A stretch of 40,263 nt of DNA, taken from NCBI GenBank assembly GCA_050185515.1, contig JBFWZG010000008.1, positions 1-40,263 of the forward strand. The letters run 5' to 3'. The stretch comes from JAQSWP01 sp050185515. GTDB lineage: Bacteria; Pseudomonadota; Alphaproteobacteria; Reyranellales; JAQSWP01. The notes under the pieces are model-generated. The model did no database searches. It was given only the letters and a program-made list of their open reading frames with translations, and was not told the origin of the DNA. This document shows, piece by piece, positions 23,935-31,139 of this stretch; positions within the stretch are counted from its first letter, which is position 1, and every line of letters begins with the position of its first letter. Made by a program: the position numbers and the translations under genes.

Positions 23935-24516
23935 TCATCTTGACATTCTCCGCCAATCTTCTGGCCGCTCGAAATCTCCCACCCAGACGCCGGTGCTGCT
24001 AATTCGCGCTAGCGTTTCGTCGAGGCCATACCGCCAGGAGTAGCGCCAGTAGGCCAGGGCATGACCGTTGCGCACCATCCAGCGCCCGACGTCGACGTCG
24101 TTGGCCGTGCAGAGTGCCAGGGTGCGGCCGTAGCGATCGCGGCCGCGATCGTCGCAGTTCACCGTCGTGAAAGCGATCAGCGAGTACAGGGCCGACGTGG
24201 CGTTGGCGCCGCAGCTGTATCGCCGCTCACCGTCGCTGCATTGCTGACGCGACTCGGGTGCGTCAATCCCCTCGAGCCGCACGCGCCGTCCCGCGACGTC
24301 GATCGTGTCGCCGTCGATTACGCGCGCCTGGCCGCTGAAGTCGGTCGCGATCGGGGAATACATCTCCCAGGCGATCCACCCGACGGCGATGCAGCACAGC
24401 GCCAGAAAGTTCAGCAGGCCGGCTCGCACCCGGCGACGGCGTCGAGGATGAGGACGGCGGTTGCGCTGAACGGGAGAGCGTCGGCGATTGGGATTGAAAC
24501 GATGAATGTTGGCCAA
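23935..24516 (-). CDS. Membrane-anchored thermonuclease (SNase family)
   Basis: This 193-residue nuclease should cleave DNA or RNA using calcium. The motifs are VIDGDTIDVAGRRVRLEGID with APES, equivalent to staphylococcal nuclease Arg35, Asp40 and Glu43 (here Arg80, Asp85, Glu88), and DRYGRTLALC, whose Arg131 fits Arg87. A very basic N-terminus (residues 11-31) precedes one hydrophobic segment (LLNFLALCCIAVGWIAW, residues 34-50), so the catalytic domain would be periplasmic or secreted. It is transcribed against the flanking genes, suggesting independent cargo. Its GC-rich composition resembles the host more than the AT-rich block to its left. Confidence 0.88.
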   Translation of the reverse strand: MANIHRFNPNRRRSPVQRNRRPHPRRRRRVRAGLLNFLALCCIAVGWIAWEMYSPIATDFSGQARVIDGDTIDVAGRRVRLEGIDAPESRQQCSDGERRYSCGANATSALYSLIAFTTVNCDDRGRDRYGRTLALCTANDVDVGRWMVRNGHALAYWRYSWRYGLDETLARISSTGVWVGDFERPEDWRRMSR

Positions 24517-24789
24517 GATCGCGAATCTCAGATCGGGTCGGGTAGCATAGTCCGCTCATACCCGTCGCACCATAGATCACGAGAGTGAAACAGTAACAGA
24601 ATGAAGCTGCGGACGTTCAAAGAAATAAGAAGCATCCCAGAAGTCCTAGTCGACAACAGGAAAAAACGGTCACCCCCAGTCAGCCTGTGGATTGTCCATC
24701 ATGATGTCCACGATAGCCGGCATCAAGAAGCCCAGGATGGCGGTGCCGTCACGGACCTGGTTACGATTGATTGCGCTGTTCTAGGTTGA

Positions 24790-25167
24790 GCCCCCATTCA
24801 GCCGGTCGAACACAAAGCTCAGAATGCGGACACTGTCCTGGCTTCGTACATCGACCTTGGGCCCGGTCGGCAGTGGGGTGAGCGGTTCCCGGTCCGCGAG
24901 GTGGGCTTCGCCATGGAGACGCCGCCCGCGCGCGAGGTGCTGGCTGAAAGCCGCACCATGAAGGGCAGCGGGGCAGCCGGAGTGGCGACGCTGGGCGCGG
25001 CGGGTGTCGATGTGACACAAACCGTTCTGGCCGAGACCCAGTCCGCGATCCTGCCGCTCGTGCCCTACCTCGATACGCTGCGCTGGGTGTTCATCGCCGT
25101 GGCGCTCTTGGGCGTCGCCGTCACGATCTACGCCCGCCTCGACGACTGGAAGCGGAGGCGTCGATGA
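24790..25167 (+). pseudogene. 3' remnant of an endolysin/holin fusion gene
   Basis: An open frame without a good start encodes about 125 residues resembling the C-terminal part of rhizobial-type phage lysins. A linker segment (HKAQNADTVLASYIDLGPGR) is followed by REVLAESRTMKGSGAAGVAT and a hydrophobic span near the end (YLDTLRWVFIAVALLGVAVT), then DDWKRRRR. A stop at 24787-24789 cuts it off upstream, and no catalytic domain is left. GTG at 24901 could give an 88-residue product. It overlaps the following spanin remnant by ATGA, as intact lysis cassettes do. The family comparison is from memory of such lysins and would need a search. Confidence 0.6.
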
Positions 25168-25418
25168 TTGCCGCATTGTTCACCGGGATCGCCACCAGCC
25201 CGTGGATCCGGGCGGCCCTGCGCTACGGCGCCATTGCGGTCGCCGTCCTCCTGTTCCTGCTTGCACTCCGGCTCCGGCGAGCGTGCCGGTCGTCTCGCCG
25301 AACGCCTCGAAACCACGGAGAAGGTCAATGACGTGCAACGCAGATGCTTGATGCGGCGACTCGCCGTCCTCGCGATCGTGACGAGCTTGCTGACCGCCTG
25401 CGCGGCGGTCGGTTCTGA
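25164..25418 (+). pseudogene. Rz-like spanin gene with two compensating frameshifts
   Basis: From ATG 25164 the frame encodes MIAALFTGIATSPWIRAALR and a transmembrane segment (GAIAVAVLLFLLAL), then becomes nonsense and stops at 25329. The neighbouring frame continues sensibly as SGERAGRLAERLETTEKVND through VQRR. The original frame then resumes as LDAATRRPRDRDELADRLRG and GRF to a stop at 25416. The simplest reading is one inserted base near 25268-25275 and one lost base near 25342-25346. The restored protein would be a typical 85-residue i-spanin with TM plus coiled coil. Sequencing error is possible but two errors so close are less likely than decay. Confidence 0.62.
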
Positions 25419-25560
25419 GCCGAGAATCACCACCGTTTGCCCGCCCGTTGTCGAGTACAGCCGCGAGTTCCAGGCCCGTGCGGCCGAAGAGCTCGGACTG
25501 CTGCCGGATGGCTCGGCCATTATTGAGATGCTCAGCGACTATAATGTTATGCTGGATTAG
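25351..25560 (+). CDS. Rz1-like lipoprotein spanin beside the decayed Rz
   Basis: This 69-residue protein starts at ATG 25351, overlapping the decayed Rz-like gene in the +1 frame. The signal peptide and lipobox are clear: MRRLAVLAIVTSLLTAC with lipidated Cys17. The mature part (VCPPVVEYSREFQARAAEEL, then LLPDGSAIIEMLSDY) is of the o-spanin type common in alphaproteobacterial phages. It is short and may have lost its normal C-terminus. Its partner is broken, so it is probably no longer useful for lysis. It shows that a second lysis cassette of different origin existed here. Confidence 0.6.
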   Translation: MRRLAVLAIVTSLLTACAAVGSEPRITTVCPPVVEYSREFQARAAEELGLLPDGSAIIEMLSDYNVMLD

Positions 25561-25936
25561 GTGCGGGTGCGTGGTCAATGAACTCGTTAATTATAGACCC
25601 CGCAGCGCCCGCCGTTTGCGCTTGATTTTGCTCGACTGACCTGCCCGTAGGGCGCGAGTTGAGCATCCGGCGGAGGCGCGAAGTCGCCATCAAGCGGTGC
25701 GCAACCTCGGCATTTACATCTCTGTCTGGCTGCTGCGCAGCGACAAGGCAACGTCGCGCAAGGTTCACGTCATGCTACAGAACCTCGACTAGTTCCGCGG
25801 ATCGGCCATTGCCACGCCTTTACATCAGTGCAACCATAAACTAGGAATTCCGGTCGGAATTGGACGACCATGGGTCGCGGCTCTGTTGCCGATAAACGGT
25901 GCATAACTCGCATGTATCCTCCAGGGAGGAGCTGCA
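25561..25936. other. Spacer upstream of the RiPP cluster with a possible operator
   Basis: No intact gene is seen. A frame with no ATG ends at 25792 with VRNLGIYISVWLLRSDKATS and KVHVMLQNLD, which reads like the tail of a lost gene of unknown type. A dyad, AATTCC at 25846-25851 and GGAATT at 25856-25861, lies about 75 bases before tfuA and could be a regulator site. The ribosome-binding site of tfuA (GGGAGGAG) is at 25924-25931. No candidate RiPP precursor peptide was found in this stretch on either strand. Confidence 0.4.
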
Positions 25937-27298
25937 ATGGGCAAAAGACGCACAGGGAGCGGCATAGTGGCTTTCCTTGGTCCTTCGCTCGACATGGGGA
26001 CCGCGGACTCTGTCTGCCCCGGTGCCCTTTACCTTCCGCCCGCACGTTGCGGCGACCTCATTCAGCTCAAGCAATTGCGGCCGAAAGTCGTAGTGCTGAT
26101 CGACGGCGAGTTCGAGCATACGGCCGCGGTGTGGCATAAGGAAATCCTGGACCTCCTACAGTGCGGCATTTCTGTCCTTGGCAGTTCCAGCATGGGCGCG
26201 CTGCGGGCAGCAGAACTCCATACGTTCGGTATGATTGGCGTCGGCGAGGTGTTCCGCCGTTATCGCGATGGCGAGATCCTCGACGATGACGAAGTTGCCC
26301 TGCAATATGTCTGTGCGCCCTGGGGATACATACCGCTGTCTGAACCTATGGTGAATTGCCGGGTGACGATCGAGCGCGCGGTTGCCGCGGGCGCTATATC
26401 CGCCGCCGAAGCTAGGCGGCTCCTCGCGACCGCGAAGCAGACCTTCTTCCAGGGCCGCACGTGGGAGCGCATCCTCCTACCGGGTTTTGATACGCGCGTC
26501 CAACGGGCCGTCAAGGAGTATTACACCGACCAAAAGCGGGAAGACGCAATTGCGGCGCTCGCATTGGCGCAGTCGATTCGCGCGCACAGGCCGCGCATGC
26601 GTCCGGTCCGTGTCCAGCCGTCCGTGTTCCTGCGTAAGTTGCGAGGCGAAGCCGTCTGCCGTGTGCCCAGTCCCGCGCAGGCGCCGCGCGGCCTGGACCT
26701 GTCATTCGCCGTATCGAGCGGCGGCGACTGCGTGTTCCTCTACGAAAGGCTTGCGGTCATGCTCGCGAACGCGTCATGCCTAGCGCCCGCGCCGCGCTCG
26801 GAAGATGCCGCGGCCAAAAGCCCGGGCCGGCGCGTGCTGGCCTTCACCAATTCGGCACGCTTACGCGCGGCAACATCTCCCGCGCGGCTACACCGGTTCA
26901 ACACTTACGCGCAGTTGCTTTTCGAGAACGCGCCGTGGAAGTCGATGCTGAACGATGCCCGTCACGTGCGCGCTCTAGGGCTGCTCGTGCTGTTCTGGTC
27001 CGTCATCGACTGGGTGGCGGAACGCAGAGGATTTATGGCTGAAGGGGAACGGCTGGCCCGCCTCGCCGACGACTTCCGCAAGAGCCGCAATCTGGAGAAA
27101 GCATCCGACACGCGGCGCTGGCTGCGCCGGCATGGAATGAGCCAGGATGCATTCGTTGAGTTCCTGCGTGCACAGGATCGCGTGATGTTCCTTTGTGACT
27201 CGTTCAACATGCAGTTGCTCGGTATCGGCGAACACATGGACGATTCGGTACATTGGCTGCAAGAGGCGGTAGCGCTGGCGTGCGAGAGCGCCGCATGA
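25937..27298 (+). CDS. tfuA: TfuA-like protein, partner of YcaO
   Basis: This 453-residue protein carries a clear TfuA domain in residues 8-125: VAFLGPSLDM, PPARCGDLIQLKQLRPKVVV, LIDGEFEHTAAVWHKEILDL, GSSSMGALRAAELHTFGMIG and DGEILDDDEVA. TfuA proteins work with YcaO enzymes to put sulphur into peptide backbones as thioamides, as in trifolitoxin-type clusters and methyl-coenzyme M reductase modification. The long helical C-terminal half is not assigned. A good Shine-Dalgarno site precedes the start. The gene is the first of a + strand trio, overlapping the methyltransferase gene by ATGA. The matching YcaO is on the other strand at 29967-31139. Confidence 0.9.
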   Translation: MGKRRTGSGIVAFLGPSLDMGTADSVCPGALYLPPARCGDLIQLKQLRPKVVVLIDGEFEHTAAVWHKEILDLLQCGISVLGSSSMGALRAAELHTFGMIGVGEVFRRYRDGEILDDDEVALQYVCAPWGYIPLSEPMVNCRVTIERAVAAGAISAAEARRLLATAKQTFFQGRTWERILLPGFDTRVQRAVKEYYTDQKREDAIAALALAQSIRAHRPRMRPVRVQPSVFLRKLRGEAVCRVPSPAQAPRGLDLSFAVSSGGDCVFLYERLAVMLANASCLAPAPRSEDAAAKSPGRRVLAFTNSARLRAATSPARLHRFNTYAQLLFENAPWKSMLNDARHVRALGLLVLFWSVIDWVAERRGFMAEGERLARLADDFRKSRNLEKASDTRRWLRRHGMSQDAFVEFLRAQDRVMFLCDSFNMQLLGIGEHMDDSVHWLQEAVALACESAA

Positions 27299-28290
27299 AC
27301 GCGATGGAGGTTGTGCGCCTGGCGCCGAGGGCCGCCGTTTTGCGTGAGTGGACGCCCGCCACCGCGCGGCAGCTGGGATTGCGCTATATCGTGGAGCGCC
27401 AGACCAGTGCGCTTGCTGGATTAGTCCGTGCCGGTCCGCAGGCGGCGCAGGACGAGCACCGTGATCTCGATGGGCTGCTCGTAAATCTGCACGAGCCGCT
27501 GTTTACCTACCCGGCGGTCTTTGGCAGACTCGAAGCCATGAAACGAATCCGGCGCTCCAGCCGCATCTTGGACCATGGCTGCGGGGCCGGCTACTACTCG
27601 ATCGCGCTGGCGCTCGCTGGCCACGAAGTCGCGTGCTGGGATACCAATCCGAAGGCGTTAGCCTGCATCGAGTACGTAGCCGGAGCGCTCGGCCTGCAGG
27701 CGACGCGGGGCAAACTGACCGGTAGCTACGACGCGGCGTTGTGCATCAATGTGCTCGATCATACGACCGAACCGGAAAATTGCCTTGGCTTAATCGAAGC
27801 GTCGCTCGCGCCCGGCGCCCCGCTCTATCTGCACGCCGATTTTCACAACGACGGCCTGCATGTCTCCTGCAAGGAAGGAGTCGATCGAGCCTTTCGGGCT
27901 CTCGCGACACGATTCGCGCGCGGCGGCGAACTCGGCGATTGGCTGCAGTTGTGGCATAGGCGCCACTTGCGCTCGCCGTCGGGCGACGGCCTGCTGCCGG
28001 AGATCGCACAGCTCGAGGATCCCGGCCTTCGCCCGGCAATGAGCGCGGCGGTCGAACTGGAGCACACCGACGACGGTGGCGCGGTCGTGACGGGGAAGGT
28101 CTTCTACGTTCGTCCGTGCCGCCTCGCCCGCGCGGCCGTGCGGATCCTTCTCGCCTGCGACGGGATGACCACCATGCGAGATCTCACTCGGCGCATGAAG
28201 CCTTTTGCGATGTCTGGCGAAGACGTACGCCGCGTCGTGGCCGAACTGTGGGACCGGCGGATCATCGTCGTCAAGACGCAAACCCCATGA
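27295..28290 (+). CDS. SAM-dependent methyltransferase with winged-helix-like tail
   Basis: This 331-residue enzyme starts at the ATG overlapping the tfuA stop; a longer upstream reading was rejected. Residues about 91-125 are a class I methyltransferase core (ILDHGCGAGYYSIALALAGH, EVACWDTNPKALACIEYVAG), and ALCINVLDHTTEPENCLGLI follows as motif-IV-like. After residue about 270 there is a separate domain (VRILLACDGMTTMRDLTRRM, EDVRRVVAELWDRRIIVVK). It has the helix-turn-strand pattern of PqqD-like RiPP recognition domains and could hold a precursor peptide. The substrate (N-, O- or C-methylation of the RiPP) is unknown. It overlaps the oxygenase gene by ATGA. Confidence 0.75.
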   Translation: MNAMEVVRLAPRAAVLREWTPATARQLGLRYIVERQTSALAGLVRAGPQAAQDEHRDLDGLLVNLHEPLFTYPAVFGRLEAMKRIRRSSRILDHGCGAGYYSIALALAGHEVACWDTNPKALACIEYVAGALGLQATRGKLTGSYDAALCINVLDHTTEPENCLGLIEASLAPGAPLYLHADFHNDGLHVSCKEGVDRAFRALATRFARGGELGDWLQLWHRRHLRSPSGDGLLPEIAQLEDPGLRPAMSAAVELEHTDDGGAVVTGKVFYVRPCRLARAAVRILLACDGMTTMRDLTRRMKPFAMSGEDVRRVVAELWDRRIIVVKTQTP

Positions 28291-29042
28291 AGGACGGCAC
28301 ATCGCAACCGGTGCCCGTGCTCGAGCGCGAGCGCTTGTGGCGCTTCGCCGACGCATACGCGCGTGTTGGCCCAGTCGTCCTGCGCGGTGCCGTGGCTGCC
28401 GGTCTGCTTCGTTACTGGGAGCCGGCCGTGTTGCGTTCGCGTGCCGGTTCCGTGCCGGTCACCGTGAACTTGCGGCGGGATCAATTCGATTTCGAAAGCT
28501 GGCGCGTTGAGCACCAGCGTGATCCGGCGCGTTCGCGGCTCATGATGAATCTACAGCAAATGCCCCTCGCCGCGGTTCTGGACGAAGTGTTCGATCCTGC
28601 GCATGATGGCCCCCGTCGCGACATAGCGATTGCCGGGCTAGAATGCAGTACGCTTGGCGGCCACGCTTGGTCCCGCGATCTCTGTCCGCTGGCAGTCGAG
28701 CTGGGCTGCGACCGGCCGCACCTCTGGGCCTCGGGAGCGCGACGCCGGCACCAGGCCCACTTCGACCCGGGCGATGTTTTCATCCTGATGGTCTGCGGGC
28801 TGAAGCGCTTTTCCATTGCGCCGCCTTCCGCGACGTCCGGACTGTATCCCTACCCCGGCCACGCGGCCTTGAGCCGCATCCCCGACCTGCTGCATGCGGA
28901 CATCGTGAAGTGGCCCCTCTTCGATCCCGCGAGGCTCTGGACCACCGAGCTGCGGCCGCGCGAGGTTCTGTACATCCCACAGCTGTGGTGGCACCAGAGC
29001 GACTATCTCGCTCCGAGCCTCAGCCTCAGCTTGTGGCCGTAG
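28287..29042 (+). CDS. JmjC/cupin-type Fe(II)/2-oxoglutarate oxygenase
   Basis: This 251-residue protein starts with the ATG at 28287, overlapping the methyltransferase stop by four bases. The metal-binding triad is visible: HxD in RHQAHFDPGDVFILMVCGLK (His158, Asp160) and His236 in YIPQLWWHQSDY. GLKRFSIAPP after the first motif is typical of cupin_8/JmjC hydroxylases, where a Lys or Arg in this strand helps hold 2-oxoglutarate. The likely reaction is hydroxylation of a side chain in the RiPP. It ends only nine bases before the end of the convergent reductase gene, with no visible terminator between them. Confidence 0.82.
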   Translation: MKDGTSQPVPVLERERLWRFADAYARVGPVVLRGAVAAGLLRYWEPAVLRSRAGSVPVTVNLRRDQFDFESWRVEHQRDPARSRLMMNLQQMPLAAVLDEVFDPAHDGPRRDIAIAGLECSTLGGHAWSRDLCPLAVELGCDRPHLWASGARRRHQAHFDPGDVFILMVCGLKRFSIAPPSATSGLYPYPGHAALSRIPDLLHADIVKWPLFDPARLWTTELRPREVLYIPQLWWHQSDYLAPSLSLSLWP

Positions 29043-29051
29043 TTGCTCGCT

Positions 29052-29963
29052 TCACCAGCGGGGCCGCAACATCGATTCCCAGATTCGCGCCGTGCGCGCG
29101 ATGCGCTCGTGTTCTCGAAGTCGGTCGGCCTGTGCAGGCGGATCCACCAGCATCGCTTGGACCACCTTGAGGTTGGCGAGTTCGCGGTCTTGAAGAAAGT
29201 CCTTGCGGCTTTGGCATGGAACAGTCTCGGAGCGCCGCGCGCCGGGCGCGCCCGCGAGCTCAACCAAGGGCCCGGCTGCGCTGCGCAGCCGCAGCTGTGT
29301 ACCGCCGAAGTCCACGCCAAAGCGATGTCCCGTCATGACATCGCGCTCGTTGTCGTCCGCCGAAAAATTCATGCCGATCTCGAGCGTCATCACCCCCACT
29401 GCGTGGCGCCAGGTTGATCGCACCGATTTATCTGTTCGCGTGATCGTAGCGCGGCCGGGCGCGATGCCGCACACATCCGAGACGCGCAGCAACAGGTCGA
29501 TCGCGGAAAATGCCATTCGCGCATTCGTTAAAACGGACACGGAACGGGGCGGACCAGTGCGCGCAAGAAAGTGGCAGCGTGAGATCAGCGCGGTAGGTGC
29601 CCGCAGATAGGCGAAGTGCGGGTTCACAAGCCACGGTACACGCGACAGCGCGGCTACGCGAGCAGCGCGCGCGACAAACTTACTGGACACCGGGTGCTCC
29701 CTAAGGACAGGCACGGCGTGATGCAGGGACTCCATCGCGAGCCGGTCGCCATCCACGCCCCCGATAGCGACGATGACGAGGTCGGCTTGCGGAAGGAACT
29801 GGCTTAAGTCGCGCGACCAAGGAACCTGCATCGCCGACGCCAGCGATCGCGAGCGTCTTCCGCCGCGCCCCACAACGCCGATGAGCTGTGCGCCTATCGC
29901 CTTGAAGACGCGACGGTAGGCTTCGCCGTACCCCGCGCCGCACAGGAGGACCCGGCGCACCAT
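29052..29963 (-). CDS. Thiazolinyl imide reductase-like oxidoreductase
   Basis: This 303-residue protein has a Rossmann start (VRRVLLCGAGYGEAYRRVF) and a body matching the Irp3/PchG type of Gfo/Idh-related reductases: IGVVGRGGRRSRSLASAMQV, QADLVIVAIGG and VPVLREHPVSSKFVARAAR. Those enzymes use NADPH to reduce a thiazoline ring to thiazolidine in yersiniabactin and pyochelin synthesis. Here the neighbour is YcaO, which makes azolines or thioamides, so reduction of a ring on a ribosomal peptide is a reasonable inference. It follows YcaO by three bases in the same - strand operon. Substrate and cofactor are not shown by the sequence alone. Confidence 0.78.
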   Translation of the reverse strand: MVRRVLLCGAGYGEAYRRVFKAIGAQLIGVVGRGGRRSRSLASAMQVPWSRDLSQFLPQADLVIVAIGGVDGDRLAMESLHHAVPVLREHPVSSKFVARAARVAALSRVPWLVNPHFAYLRAPTALISRCHFLARTGPPRSVSVLTNARMAFSAIDLLLRVSDVCGIAPGRATITRTDKSVRSTWRHAVGVMTLEIGMNFSADDNERDVMTGHRFGVDFGGTQLRLRSAAGPLVELAGAPGARRSETVPCQSRKDFLQDRELANLKVVQAMLVDPPAQADRLREHERIARTARIWESMLRPRW

Positions 29964-29966
29964 CGT

Positions 29967-31139
29967 CTAGAAGCGGTTGCCCGAGAACCTGAGGCCCGGT
30001 ACGAATAGCGAGACCACCGGAATGCCGATGTCTTCGCGCGTATGGTCGTAGACGAAGGCCTTGTCATGGCCCAGCGCGGCGAGTCGCTGGATCAGCCATG
30101 CGAGGTCTTCGTCGAAGGTCGCGCCGAAGAACGGTGTGGCTGACGCGTCGAACCTGCGCACCGCCCTTGGGAGATCAAGCGGGGCCGACGCAGACCGGGG
30201 AAGATCGTCGTAGAGGCTGGGAAATATGTCCTCACGTGTGCCGTGAATCCAGGTCAGTCGCGACTGTGCGGCCTCGGTGATGGCACGACTAAGGGCGATC
30301 TCAGGCGATAGGTGGGCGCCTGAGCCATGGAACCGCCCGAGCGGCCGCTTCTCATCACGGCTTGCCAGCACACATCGGAAGGCGGGAACGCTGGTGCGGC
30401 CGGTTATCTCCCACACGAGCGGCTCGACCCTAGCGGAACGAATCTGCTCAATGATGTCGCGCAATACTTCCGAGCGCACGGATTGCAGGTCGACCCGCCG
30501 CGACATGCGCCATTCGGCTGGTTGCCTTTCCCAGTGGTAGTCTGCATCACGCTCAATCAACTCGTAGAGCGCGTGGCAAGCGGCCTCCGTGAAGGTGTTA
30601 CCTGAGGCGAGCCCATTCGAGCACGCGGCGATGATGCCGAATTCGGGGTGCGCCACCGATCCATCAAGCGTCACCGCGATGTAGGGGATGTGCATCGGCC
30701 TGCCGTCCTCAAGGCTATATGCCTGCACCCATCGCAACGGCGTGGCCGCCGACCACGCGCGCCACCTAGGACCGGGCGGCAAGAGCCGCGGGTCGAGATG
30801 GCGGCCGCCCGCGGCGACACGTCGCCATGGGAAGAACTCGTCCGGCGGAGGCACGTTCTCCGCGTGAAAGCCCTCTACCGATTCCATGATCGCGGAGACG
30901 TCGGCGAGCTCTGGCGTCGCGCCCTTACCTTGCGAGGTGCAAAGGTGGCGCGCGTTAGGACGCACGCAGATTGACGTAGGGATGCCCAGGTTGTCGAGGC
31001 CCCCGATGCGTGCCACGCGAGTGATGCCCAGCGGCGACTTCAACGGCTCAAGCCGCCGCAGTGTCTGCTCGGGACCGACCACCCGGTAGGTTCCACCAAA
31101 TAGGTGTTTAGTGGATGTTTGAACTTGTGTCCTCATCAT
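29967..31139 (-). CDS. ycaO: YcaO-domain cyclodehydratase/thioamidation enzyme
   Basis: This 390-residue enzyme activates peptide backbone amides with ATP to form azolines or, with TfuA, thioamides. YcaO signature blocks are present: TSQGKGATPELADVSAIMES followed by VEGFHAEN, SNGLASGNTFTEAACHALYE followed by LIERDA, and SRAITEAAQSRLTWIHGTRE. The protein ends VSLFVPGLRFSGNRF. The C-terminus does not show a PxPxP motif. The ATG at 31139 (with another at 31136) overlaps the end of the radical SAM gene by about 30 bases, so translation is coupled. Longer upstream readings only shadow that gene. It lacks a fused E1-like or McbC domain, so TfuA is the likely partner. Confidence 0.88.
   Translation of the reverse strand: MMRTQVQTSTKHLFGGTYRVVGPEQTLRRLEPLKSPLGITRVARIGGLDNLGIPTSICVRPNARHLCTSQGKGATPELADVSAIMESVEGFHAENVPPPDEFFPWRRVAAGGRHLDPRLLPPGPRWRAWSAATPLRWVQAYSLEDGRPMHIPYIAVTLDGSVAHPEFGIIAACSNGLASGNTFTEAACHALYELIERDADYHWERQPAEWRMSRRVDLQSVRSEVLRDIIEQIRSARVEPLVWEITGRTSVPAFRCVLASRDEKRPLGRFHGSGAHLSPEIALSRAITEAAQSRLTWIHGTREDIFPSLYDDLPRSASAPLDLPRAVRRFDASATPFFGATFDEDLAWLIQRLAALGHDKAFVYDHTREDIGIPVVSLFVPGLRFSGNRF

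Noticed and set aside
24601..24789. 62-residue + strand frame and, on the other strand at 24670-24783, a frame reading AILGFLMPAIVDIMMDNPQ
   Set aside because: Both are short, lack good starts and conflict. The - strand reading may be the tail of a lost membrane protein but cannot be supported.
25697..25792. 31-codon frame upstream of tfuA considered as a RiPP precursor
   Set aside because: It has no leader-like start, no Shine-Dalgarno site and no Cys, Gly-Cys or Ser/Thr-rich core. It looks like the end of a broken gene.
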